DNA of 54,799 nt from Desulfocapsaceae bacterium (GTDB lineage: Bacteria; Desulfobacterota; Desulfobulbia; Desulfobulbales; Desulfocapsaceae). A program made the translations under genes and the position numbers. The notes below the pieces were generated by a model. It was not told the origin of the DNA. It ran no database searches and saw nothing but the letters and a program-made list of their open reading frames with translations. How positions within the stretch are numbered: position 1 is the stretch's first letter; each line of letters starts with the position of its first letter. Of the stretch, positions 16,910 to 26,800 are shown one piece after another. Where the stretch lies: assembly GCA_031292275.1 (NCBI GenBank), contig JARLHL010000083.1:1-54799 (forward strand), read 5' to 3'.

Positions 16910-17331
16910 TGATCCCTCTTTCTCGGCTTTCATGTACCGATATGCCTAATCTCATCCTTCTCTTCAACCATTGTCTCACCAAAGCGCAGGAGTTAGACGC
17001 TCATCTTTCACTCAGGGTTGAAAGCATTATCGAACCGCCACCCGATATCGGAACCCTCTGGGCGCAGGTGCCGCCAGATATCGATGACCTCGGCACGTAC
17101 CTTGAGCCCATTTTTCTTTGGCTGGAGTCTGAGGCCAGGCCCGGAGATTATGTTCTGGTCCAAGGGGAGTTTGGCGCTACCTGGCTTGCGGTTCAGGAGG
17201 CCTTTCGCGCAAATATGATTCCGGTATATTCCACCACCCGGCGTGATGCGATGGAAGAGCACATGTTTGATGGACGGGTCGAGACCCGCCATATTTTTTC
17301 CCATGTTCGTTATAGGAGATATTCGACATGA
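16909..17331 (+). CDS. csx20: Csx20-like ring nuclease candidate
   Basis: The product (140 residues from ATG 16909; 129 if it starts at ATG 16942, where the family-like MPNLILLFNHCLT begins) resembles Csx20. Csx20 is a small CRISPR-associated family linked to degradation of cyclic oligoadenylate. Conserved segments are GDYVLVQGEFGATWL, IPVYSTTRRDAME and a C-terminal FSHVRYRRY. Its predicted role is to switch off the CARF effectors by removing their activator. It is embedded in the operon: TGATG overlap with cmr6 upstream and ATGA overlap with the Card1-like nuclease downstream, so effector and brake are co-translated. The family assignment is from recalled motifs. Confidence 0.65.
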   Translation: MIPLSRLSCTDMPNLILLFNHCLTKAQELDAHLSLRVESIIEPPPDIGTLWAQVPPDIDDLGTYLEPIFLWLESEARPGDYVLVQGEFGATWLAVQEAFRANMIPVYSTTRRDAMEEHMFDGRVETRHIFSHVRYRRYST

Positions 17332-18491
17332 GCAATCATGATAAACACGATCAATCCTGTACCCATGTCTGCCTTATTTCCGATCAACCCATCCCCAACC
17401 TTATCCCACTGCTGATTGAGCAACCGAAAAAAGCCATATTCCTGGTATCTCCCGAAATGACGGACCAGGCCGAACGCCTCACAAGAGTTCTGCGACCACG
17501 TGGTGTTTCCGTCGATTTTCGAAAAATCTCATCTGCCTATGATTTCAAGGCAGTGGAACAAGCCTGCAAAGACATCATGCAGTCTGAGGGAACACCCGAC
17601 AGGCTGGTCCTTAATGTAACTGGCGGCACCAAAATCGCTGCCCTTGCCGCCTTTCAGTATTTATATTTCAACAACCACAACCAGCGGATTATCTATCTCG
17701 ACACACATAACAACCAGCTCCTGCAGCTCGCCCCCGAGAACACGGCCACTCCGATTGATGGCAACCTGATCAAGGTCCGGGATTACCTTATCGCCTATGG
17801 TATGAATCCGGATCCGATGGACGAATCCAGGGGTGCAGAGAGCCGATCCGGTCTAAGCGAACTTGCTCAACTCCTTATCCAAGGTGAGTCATTACTGAGC
17901 AAATTGAACGCTGCCATCGATCGTCAAAGCATAGGAAAGAAACCCTCGTACCTCAATTTGACACTCAACGAATTAGGTGAAAAAGCAGAAGACCTTGCAG
18001 CATGCTTTGAAAAATGCGGTGTCGCTACTCGAACACAGTCAGGTGATTTCAATATCCCTTCAAAGGAAAAGATTTTTTTCTGCCAGGGAGGATGGTTGGA
18101 GGAATATGTGTTCAGAGCTGTGAAATCCCAAGTCCTCAAGGGTCTCGATCTCGCTTTAAATGTCAAGGTGCAGTGGGATGGGAAAGGTAGACGACCAACA
18201 GAAAATGAATTTGATGTTCTCTTCACACACAGCAACCGTTTACACCTTATTTCCTGCAAGGCCTCAAATCCCGAAAGAATAACAACCACTGGCACCAGGG
18301 CCATAGAAGCACTCAATGAACTCGAAACGCTTTCCGATAGGGTAGGTGGACTCTTTGGCCGTGCTATGCTGGTGTCTGCCCGCAGACTCTCCGATTTTGA
18401 CCGCGAACGTGGTAAAAAAATGAAAATCGAGATTGTCGATGGCCAGGATGTACTGCATCTCAAAGAGCGGATAGCCCGCTGGCTTCGCTGA
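17328..18491 (+). CDS. CARF-DUF1887 nuclease, Card1/Can2-like
   Basis: The 387-residue protein has an N-terminal CARF domain (LNVTGGTKIAALAAF near 95) and a C-terminal DUF1887 PD-(D/E)xK-like domain: GGWLEEYVF near 255, NEFDVLF near 292 and LISCKAS near 307. Card1/Can2 proteins cut single-stranded or supercoiled DNA and RNA when bound to cOA. The metal-binding aspartate in NEFD and the lysine in SCK are present. The glutamate expected two residues before that lysine in the E-x-K motif is serine, a variant I recall in other DUF1887 proteins, so activity is likely but not certain. It overlaps the ring nuclease gene by 4 bases. Confidence 0.8.
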   Translation: MSNHDKHDQSCTHVCLISDQPIPNLIPLLIEQPKKAIFLVSPEMTDQAERLTRVLRPRGVSVDFRKISSAYDFKAVEQACKDIMQSEGTPDRLVLNVTGGTKIAALAAFQYLYFNNHNQRIIYLDTHNNQLLQLAPENTATPIDGNLIKVRDYLIAYGMNPDPMDESRGAESRSGLSELAQLLIQGESLLSKLNAAIDRQSIGKKPSYLNLTLNELGEKAEDLAACFEKCGVATRTQSGDFNIPSKEKIFFCQGGWLEEYVFRAVKSQVLKGLDLALNVKVQWDGKGRRPTENEFDVLFTHSNRLHLISCKASNPERITTTGTRAIEALNELETLSDRVGGLFGRAMLVSARRLSDFDRERGKKMKIEIVDGQDVLHLKERIARWLR

Positions 18492-18538
18492 CGTATTGTA
18501 TCAACTTTCCCGATTGATATCCTGCTTCTAATCCCATT

Positions 18539-18556
18539 AATTGCAACGTTGCAATT
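18539..18556. promoter_or_regulatory. 18-bp perfect palindrome upstream of the membrane protein and cas1
   Basis: AATTGCAACGTTGCAATT is its own reverse complement. It lies in the only sizeable gap between the effector operon and the adaptation genes, 69 bases before the next start codon. It is too short and lacks a U-tract for an intrinsic terminator, so a dimeric regulator site is the likelier reading. The bound factor is unknown. Confidence 0.5.
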
Positions 18557-18624
18557 GTTGCATGCCAAGGGCAAATCATAGTACTAATAGGAAATATTAT
18601 ACGGACAAAAAAAGGAAACCACTT

Positions 18625-18786
18625 ATGGACGATAATGACCCTAAACGTGATGATGCCCTCGATTATATCATCTATCAGGATATCACCGATGAAGATCAAC
18701 AGCGGGGTTCAAGCTCTCGTGGCGGCTGTCTTTCAATTGTCGTCTTGCTGGTGCTTATTTCGACTTCTGCCCTTATCCTTATTTGA
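18625..18786 (+). CDS. 53-residue C-tail-anchored membrane protein
   Basis: The N-terminal 35 residues are strongly acidic (MDDNDPKRDDALDY, ITDEDQQ). A Ser/Gly linker and a single hydrophobic helix (LSIVVLLVLISTSALILI) run to the very C-terminus. AAAGGAAA lies eight bases before ATG 18625. It ends 17 bases before cas1 and is probably co-transcribed with it. I do not recognise a family. The position among CRISPR genes suggests a membrane-associated accessory, but no functional residue can be named. Confidence 0.6.
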   Translation: MDDNDPKRDDALDYIIYQDITDEDQQRGSSSRGGCLSIVVLLVLISTSALILI

Positions 18787-18803
18787 TCAATATAGGGATG
18801 ACC

Positions 18804-19967
18804 ATGAATATCTATATTCAGACCCAGGGTGCACGACTTATCCGGGAAGGGCGACATCTTCTAGTCAAAAAGGGTGAAGATACCTACCATACCCTGTTTG
18901 TCGAAAAGCTCGAACAGGTGGTGATCTTCGGTAACATCGATATAACCCCAGCTGCCAGGGCGCATCTTCTGCGGCATGGCGTAGATACTGTCTTCTGCTC
19001 GAAGGACGGCCGCTACCAGGGCCGTTTCGCCACCCCGGAACCGAAGAACGTTATGTTGCGCAAACGCCAGTTTATTCTGCTCGATGATCAAGCCTTTGGT
19101 ATCAATCTCTGCCGCCAGATCGTCACCGGCAAGCTGATGAACATGGTCACCCTGCTGATGCGTATCCGTCGCACCCGAAACCGAAACGAGCCAAAAATCG
19201 CGGCCAAGGAGATCCGTGCCTTGTTCGGTAAGATCGGGACAGCCGAATCCATTGATTCTTTGCGCGGATATGAGGGGCGAGCCAGTGCCATCTATTTCGG
19301 CGCTCTGCGCTGGGGTTTTCTACAGGATTTCGGTTTTGGCAGGAGGGTGCGGCGACCACCCACCGATCCAGTGAATGCAGTTCTGTCGCTCCTCTATACC
19401 TTTCTGTTCAACCGGGTCTATGCGGCTATTCGTCGGGTGAATCTCGACCCGCACCCGGCCTTTCTCCATGTCCCTGATTATGGCAGGCATTCGCTGGTCA
19501 TGGATCTTATGGAGGAGTTTCGGGTGATCATTGCCGATACCCTCTGCCTGTCTTTGTTCAATCTGAAGATCCTGCAGAAGGACGACTTCCAAATTGAATA
19601 CCACAAATCTGTCCGGCAGGAGAACTCACAGGAAAAAGCGGAGGCTGATGTGACCGCCGATCCGTATGGCCATATGGCGAACCTTGACAACATGGAACAG
19701 TTTGATCTTCCCAGTCAGCGGATGAGTGAAAATGCCACAGAGGATCTCAACTCCGAGACCGGAGGGGGCAAACCGGCGGTGAAACTGAAGGATGATGCCT
19801 TTCGGCGGGTGGTGGAGAATTTTGAACGCAAGATGACCACGGAATTCCATTATCTTCCCGAGGAGCACACTATCACCTATGCAGATGCATTGATCGCCCA
19901 GGCAGGTATGTATCGAAAGGTAATCGAAGGCTCGCTCCGCGTGTATCAGCCATTGCTTTTAAAATGA
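18804..19967 (+). CDS. cas1: Cas1 integrase with an acidic insertion
   Basis: Cas1 inserts new spacers at the leader-proximal repeat. Motifs: GYEGRASAIYF (catalytic Glu), the HVPDYGRHSLVMDLMEEFR segment (His and Asp/Glu), and a C-terminal core ending in YQPLLLK. Between DDFQIEYHKS and the KLKDDAFRRVVENFERKM segment lies roughly 60 residues of hydrophilic, acidic sequence (about 275-335) not usual at this point of Cas1. The chosen start, ATG 18804, has AGGGA at ideal spacing; ATG 18798 and TTG 18783 are alternatives. There is no reverse-transcriptase domain. cas2 follows after 9 bases. Confidence 0.88.
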   Translation: MNIYIQTQGARLIREGRHLLVKKGEDTYHTLFVEKLEQVVIFGNIDITPAARAHLLRHGVDTVFCSKDGRYQGRFATPEPKNVMLRKRQFILLDDQAFGINLCRQIVTGKLMNMVTLLMRIRRTRNRNEPKIAAKEIRALFGKIGTAESIDSLRGYEGRASAIYFGALRWGFLQDFGFGRRVRRPPTDPVNAVLSLLYTFLFNRVYAAIRRVNLDPHPAFLHVPDYGRHSLVMDLMEEFRVIIADTLCLSLFNLKILQKDDFQIEYHKSVRQENSQEKAEADVTADPYGHMANLDNMEQFDLPSQRMSENATEDLNSETGGGKPAVKLKDDAFRRVVENFERKMTTEFHYLPEEHTITYADALIAQAGMYRKVIEGSLRVYQPLLLK

Positions 19968-19976
19968 GAAAGTATC

Positions 19977-20252
19977 GTGAACACGGTGGTGGTATATGAC
20001 ATATCCGACAATAAACGTCGAAGCCGTTTCCGTAAGTTTTTGAAAGAACTGGGTATCCGCAGCCAGAAATCTGTCTATGAATGTCGATTGGATTCCCGCG
20101 AAGTACGGGAAATCAGGGCATACTGTCGTGACAACCTTGACCTTGGGGAAGATGCAGTGCGTATCTACCGGGTATGCTCCGGCTGTATGGAAAAGGCTAA
20201 AATCCAGGGCCGGGGGATCAGTTTTAGTCGACTTAACTGGGAGGTGATCTAA
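19977..20252 (+). CDS. cas2: Cas2 (first copy)
   Basis: 91 residues with the Cas2 ferredoxin-like start TVVVYDISDNKRRSRF (metal-binding Asp in YDIS), then SQKSVYECRL, and CSGCMEKAKIQGRG near the end, a Cys-x2-Cys arrangement seen in many Cas2. The start is GTG. The stop TAA overlaps the ATG of the second copy by one base, so both are made from one message. It forms the Cas1-Cas2 spacer-integration complex. Confidence 0.88.
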   Translation: MNTVVVYDISDNKRRSRFRKFLKELGIRSQKSVYECRLDSREVREIRAYCRDNLDLGEDAVRIYRVCSGCMEKAKIQGRGISFSRLNWEVI

Positions 20253-20530
20253 TGCGGTATCTGGCCATCTATGATATAGCCGACCCTCGTCGCCTCAATA
20301 GGGTAGCGAAGATATTGAAAGATTATGGGATCCGAGTGCAGCAATCAAAGTTTGAAATCGACGTGAATCAAATGCGATTTATAGAGCTACAGGCCAGGAT
20401 CACCGATGAAATCGACGAGGCGGAAGACGGCGTCAAATATATTCCTCTTTGTGAACGTTGCCGGCAAAAGACCGAGGTCATCGGCCAAGGGCGTTGTATT
20501 GACCAGGACCATGAATTTGTGATAGTGTGA
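20252..20530 (+). CDS. cas2: Cas2 (second, tandem copy)
   Basis: 92 residues, same fold as the preceding gene: LAIYDIADPRRLNRVAKIL with the Asp retained, VQQSKFEIDV, and CERCRQKTEVIGQG aligning with the Cys-x2-Cys of the first copy. Identity between the copies is low, so this is not a recent duplication. Coupled by a TAATG overlap. Two Cas2 proteins could form a heterodimeric bridge in the integrase, or one could have another role. Confidence 0.85.
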   Translation: MRYLAIYDIADPRRLNRVAKILKDYGIRVQQSKFEIDVNQMRFIELQARITDEIDEAEDGVKYIPLCERCRQKTEVIGQGRCIDQDHEFVIV

Positions 20531-20837
20531 GTGATAGAAGAGGTATAGAGCCACTGAGCATTAACGATAGATGAGGGGATATAATTGTATTTTTAGCGGT
20601 ATTCCGCGAACCCCGGCCAGTCGGGAAGGTTCTTTGACAAGATTTTGAAATATCAAAAGTTTTATCAAATCATTAAAAACGGTTTGCGGAAACCATATAA
20701 TGTCAACAATATCAGCTAGAAACAAGGGGGTAAGAGATGAAAAAGAGAGCATTCCAGTATTTCCGAACCCAAATACCGGCAGGTCTGCGAAACACTGGCC
20801 TAAAATGCCTGCCGGCAAAGGGCTACCAAGGACCGCG
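20531..20837 (+). promoter_or_regulatory. CRISPR leader with array promoter
   Basis: An AT-rich 307-base segment between cas2 and the first repeat. A perfect TATAAT at 20696-20701 has TTAAAA 17 bases upstream (20673-20678), giving a transcript that starts near 20708 and enters the array. GGTTT-GCGG-AAACC (20681-20694) is an inverted repeat between the two promoter elements. CCGGCAGG (20776-20783) and CCTGCCGG (20808-20815) form another 8-base inverted pair, possibly a Cas1/IHF-type adaptation element. A short frame starting at 20700 is judged spurious. Confidence 0.7.
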
Positions 20838-23800
20838 GACCGGATTGACCTGATTTCAGAAGGGATTACGACTTCTGGATAATGCGGACCCTCCAGGTAG
20901 ACAGTCCCGGGACCGGATTGACCTGATTTCAGAAGGGATTACGACCCAGGCCTGACGCCATCGCTTTTGAACGTCTGGCGACCGGATTGACCTGATTTCA
21001 GAAGGGATTACGACTCTCTTCCAATAAACTCTGTCCTTCAACCTTCTGGAGTGACCGGATTGACCTGATTTCAGAAGGGATTACGACCATGCATACTTTT
21101 CCATCTGTATCCATCCATAATGTGACCGGATTGACCTGATTTCAGAAGGGATTACGACGCAAATGCATCTGCAACGCTTGCGAGACTCGTAGATCCGCGA
21201 CCGGATTGACCTGATTTCAGAAGGGATTACGACGGCTTATCGCTGCCCCGCAGTGGGGGCATTTCGGTTGACCGGATTGACCTGATTTCAGAAGGGATTA
21301 CGACACCATAACCGCCGTCTTGCCGACGCTCGTAAAACCTGACCGGATTGACCTGATTTCAGAAGGGATTACGACACTTCAATGTTCTTGATCGCGATTA
21401 TTATTTCTTTGGGACCGGATTGACCTGATTTCAGAAGGGATTACGACGGGCTACGGCCTCGGTGCAGGATTCAGCCGGGACAAAGACCGGATTGACCTGA
21501 TTTCAGAAGGGATTACGACAGGGGAACCGGGACACCATTACGCTTCTGGAAATTGATGACCGGATTGACCTGATTTCAGAAGGGATTACGACCCGCACAT
21601 TCCACACCACGGGCATGATATTCCAATATCTAGGACCGGATTGACCTGATTTCAGAAGGGATTACGACAACTGCAGGGCGTCTCCGTTCCTCTCGACAGC
21701 CTTCAGGACCGGATTGACCTGATTTCAGAAGGGATTACGACATCTTTTATTTCGATGAGCATGATCACCCTCTCAGGACCGGATTGACCTGATTTCAGAA
21801 GGGATTACGACCTGACAAGCTTCAACACGCCTTGCAGCCAGGGCTTTGACCGGATTGACCTGATTTCAGAAGGGATTACGACTGGGACGATTTCCCTTGT
21901 ACTCAATCGTGTATCCGTCGACCGGATTGACCTGATTTCAGAAGGGATTACGACTTCTTGTCGCCGACCGTCTCACGTATTTCAACTATTGAGACCGGAT
22001 TGACCTGATTTCAGAAGGGATTACGACACGGTTGCCAGTTATCAGGCCGCTTTTTGAGTATCGGCGACCGGATTGACCTGATTTCAGAAGGGATTACGAC
22101 ACGCCAGGCTTGCCGCCACCGTTTTTGAACCGCTGGTGACCGGATTGACCTGATTTCAGAAGGGATTACGACTCGGTCAAGTTCGCGTCGGCCAAGTCCG
22201 CCCCGGTCAAGGACCGGATTGACCTGATTTCAGAAGGGATTACGACTGGTGAGAAGTCAGGGGCTTCGAGGTATCATCTCACCGACCGGATTGACCTGAT
22301 TTCAGAAGGGATTACGACTGGTAGTCGTTGTTTTTGAGTCCTGCATTAAACCGCTTGGACCGGATTGACCTGATTTCAGAAGGGATTACGACGCAAAAAT
22401 AGTCATGCCGTGTCCTTCCCCGGCGAGGACCGGATTGACCTGATTTCAGAAGGGATTACGACCATGTGTGTATTCCTTTCCCGCCTCATACTGAAATCCG
22501 ACCGGATTGACCTGATTTCAGAAGGGATTACGACTTTGATCCGGTGACCTTGTGGGTTGTTACCTGGTTTTGACCGGATTGACCTGATTTCAGAAGGGAT
22601 TACGACCTGTCGCAAAGATTGTAATAATTAAGGACATCAAGAGGACCGGATTGACCTGATTTCAGAAGGGATTACGACTTTTGTTCATGAGCTTACATAC
22701 TCTATTGTACCTCTCTGTGACCGGATTGACCTGATTTCAGAAGGGATTACGACAGGACCGGCAGGATCGGCAGGAGTCGCAGTACTCGCAGTAGACCGGA
22801 TTGACCTGATTTCAGAAGGGATTACGACGCCTCCTTTTAAGCTCGGCTATTTCCTGATCCGCTTGCGACCGGATTGACCTGATTTCAGAAGGGATTACGA
22901 CTCCAGACAGCCAGCGCACAGCATATCCCCGTCACAATCGACCGGATTGACCTGATTTCAGAAGGGATTACGACCACATGTAAGAGAAGCTATCATAGAG
23001 CAGGCAGAGTCTGACCGGATTGACCTGATTTCAGAAGGGATTACGACGTCACCTGCGGTGGCCCCTTTGTGGATAATTAGAGCGACCGGATTGACCTGAT
23101 TTCAGAAGGGATTACGACTCCTTGCTTCCGCACTCAGCACATCCGCCATTCTTGATTGACCGGATTGACCTGATTTCAGAAGGGATTACGACTCGGGGAG
23201 AATCCCCTTGTCAGGATTATACTTCCTTCCGACCGGATTGACCTGATTTCAGAAGGGATTACGACAGATACCTCTTTTATTGCCTGTAAGTAGTTATAGT
23301 CGACCGGATTGACCTGATTTCAGAAGGGATTACGACCCGTGCACATGCCGGAGCTTCTGCTCCCTTTTTCAAAGACCGGATTGACCTGATTTCAGAAGGG
23401 ATTACGACTGCTTCGAGAGGTCTGTCCGGATAGTTTGCAGCGCACCGACCGGATTGACCTGATTTCAGAAGGGATTACGACGATGCTAAGTAAGGGACAA
23501 GCAAAGGTTCACCTCGACCGGATTGACCTGATTTCAGAAGGGATTACGACCAGTTAAGCCCGCCCTGGTCAAGTTCGCCCTGGTCAAGTTGACCGGATTG
23601 ACCTGATTTCAGAAGGGATTACGACCGCGTCGGTCAAGTTCGCCCCGGTCAAGTCCGCCCTGGGACCGGATTGACCTGATTTCAGAAGGGATTACGACTC
23701 TTCGAGATTGTACACCTGTGTTGCGGTTACATTGAGACCGGATTGACCTGATTTCAGAAGGGATTACGACTGATGATCTTTTTGCTGTCATTGTCTTTTC

Positions 23801-26800
23801 CTTTGCCCGGTGACCGGATTGACCTGATTTCAGAAGGGATTACGACGTCAGCTACTTCGTGTGTTTGACGGCCCGGAAGAGGGGACCGGATTGACCTGAT
23901 TTCAGAAGGGATTACGACTCGTTCGGAAGTAGCCACCCTGAAAGATGCGACTACAGACCGGATTGACCTGATTTCAGAAGGGATTACGACATAAAGTTAT
24001 ATTATCTTGTATGTGTTTTCCTAATGAGACCGGATTGACCTGATTTCAGAAGGGATTACGACCATTCCAATTTGTTCTTTTATCACATAACTGAAGAGTA
24101 TTAGACCGGATTGACCTGATTTCAGAAGGGATTACGACCTAAGGCATTCACGCGCCTCTTTAGTTTCCCGGTGGATCTGACCGGATTGACCTGATTTCAG
24201 AAGGGATTACGACGCAGTCGAAATTGTCCGATTAACGATAGCGTCAATAAGACCGGATTGACCTGATTTCAGAAGGGATTACGACCCTGGTGTGCTCTGA
24301 TTGAGCGTTCCATTCCCCTACCACGACCGGATTGACCTGATTTCAGAAGGGATTACGACCCGGTTATTACGTCCTCCCCTATCCCAATGTATTCCGAGAC
24401 CGGATTGACCTGATTTCAGAAGGGATTACGACACTTGATTGCCTTTATCATTTCCCCGTTTCTCCAATATGACCGGATTGACCTGATTTCAGAAGGGATT
24501 ACGACAATAACACTGACTGCTGCAATTCGGTTTCATCTTTAAGACCGGATTGACCTGATTTCAGAAGGGATTACGACTCTTCTGAAAAACTTCCAACACT
24601 AGATGAAGTTCTTGACCGGATTGACCTGATTTCAGAAGGGATTACGACATCCTTCCTGTTTTCGGATATGCAGGAAATTTGTGCCGACCGGATTGACCTG
24701 ATTTCAGAAGGGATTACGACAGTTTTGACTCTTCCATGACCCTCCTTTTTCGTGATCTTGACCGGATTGACCTGATTTCAGAAGGGATTACGACTCTTCC
24801 ACTGCCGCCGCCTTTACCAGATCGGCGGCGACCGGATTGACCTGATTTCAGAAGGGATTACGACCAAGGAGTTCCTCTCGCTGCCTGAGCTTCTCTGAAA
24901 GCCGACCGGATTGACCTGATTTCAGAAGGGATTACGACTAAGCCCACATTGCCACAGCGAAGAAAAAGAAAGCCAAAAAGACCGGATTGACCTGATTTCA
25001 GAAGGGATTACGACAATCATCTCTGTTCCGGTAGCATTGCAAATCTTGGGCGACCGGATTGACCTGATTTCAGAAGGGATTACGACGCCTGAGACAAGCA
25101 GTACGGCAGAGAGCCTTGAGGTATGCGACCGGATTGACCTGATTTCAGAAGGGATTACGACGCCAGGGCAACGGACAGCATATCTATCTCAGCAACTTCA
25201 AGACCGGATTGACCTGATTTCAGAAGGGATTACGACGAATGAAAGTCTGAGCGGTCTGGCGGTTAAAAGTGGTGGACCGGATTGACCTGATTTCAGAAGG
25301 GATTACGACTATAGCAAGTGACCGTTTCCCCTGCCGTCAGCGCAGACCGGATTGACCTGATTTCAGAAGGGATTACGACTACGACGTAGAAGTCAGGGGA
25401 CCACGCCCGGCGCTGCACAAGACCGGATTGACCTGATTTCAGAAGGGATTACGACTCAGCGACAGCCTGACAAAGAGTAATTCCGAAGGCGACCGGATTG
25501 ACCTGATTTCAGAAGGGATTACGACAATGCTTCAGCAATGGCCATTTTGGACTTTGCTACAGTCTGACCGGATTGACCTGATTTCAGAAGGGATTACGAC
25601 TGAATGAATCCAATTGATACAACCACACCAAACACAAGACCGGATTGACCTGATTTCAGAAGGGATTACGACAATCAACCGTCAACGAGTCAACCATACC
25701 ATCATTGACCGGATTGACCTGATTTCAGAAGGGATTACGACCTATCAATGCCGGTATCATCTGAAGCATTGATCTCTTGACCGGATTGACCTGATTTCAG
25801 AAGGGATTACGACTGCAGCTCGGTCTATGGGCCTGCGGGCCTTTTGCTCCTGGACCGGATTGACCTGATTTCAGAAGGGATTACGACGGGTCGCCAGAGC
25901 GACGATCACTGTGATTAATACCCGGAGACCGGATTGACCTGATTTCAGAAGGGATTACGACCCAATCCTTTGATATATGTCTGCATGAGATCGTACAGAC
26001 CGGATTGACCTGATTTCAGAAGGGATTACGACAGCGGCCATGTCGGACCACACTTCTCGACCGCTTTGTGTGACCGGATTGACCTGATTTCAGAAGGGAT
26101 TACGACTGTCGCTTACGTAGCACAGCGTAAATGGTTTCATTTACTGACCGGATTGACCTGATTTCAGAAGGGATTACGACATACTTGGCCCTCACCGGCT
26201 CAACTGCCGTTCAAAGACCGGATTGACCTGATTTCAGAAGGGATTACGACACCGTATACACGGATGATTGGTTTTTCGATGCCCTCAGGCGACCGGATTG
26301 ACCTGATTTCAGAAGGGATTACGACTCCGGAGGTATAGTACGACCCGATCAGGATAGCGTTGTGACCGGATTGACCTGATTTCAGAAGGGATTACGACAA
26401 TATTTGCCATGGCTGATTCTGAAAGGTTGAAACTGGGACCGGATTGACCTGATTTCAGAAGGGATTACGACGATATTGGATAGCCTTATATTCCTTTTTC
26501 CCAATACGATGACCGGATTGTCCTGATTTCAGAAGGGATTACGACAAAGAGGGACCGGGACCCCGTTACGTTTTTGGAAATTGATTAGACCGGATTGACC
26601 TGATTTCAGAAGGGATTACGACCCATCAATCTGCGCTTTTCTTCAGAGTAGAGACGTAGACCGGATTGACCTGATTTCAGAAGGGATTACGACCGTGTGA
26701 TCTTTTGAATCGTCATTTTCTTCTCCTTGTTTAGACCGGATTGACCTGATTTCAGAAGGGATTACGACAATCAACTTCAGGTACACCAAATTCAGGAAAT

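Noticed and set aside
18804-19967. Possible reverse transcriptase-Cas1 fusion, looked for because spacers are antisense to genes
   Set aside because: Cas1 has normal length apart from an acidic insertion, and no RT catalytic motif is present here or nearby.
20700-20882. A 60-codon frame in the CRISPR leader starting at the -10 region
   Set aside because: It begins before the likely transcription start, runs into the first repeat, and has no family match.
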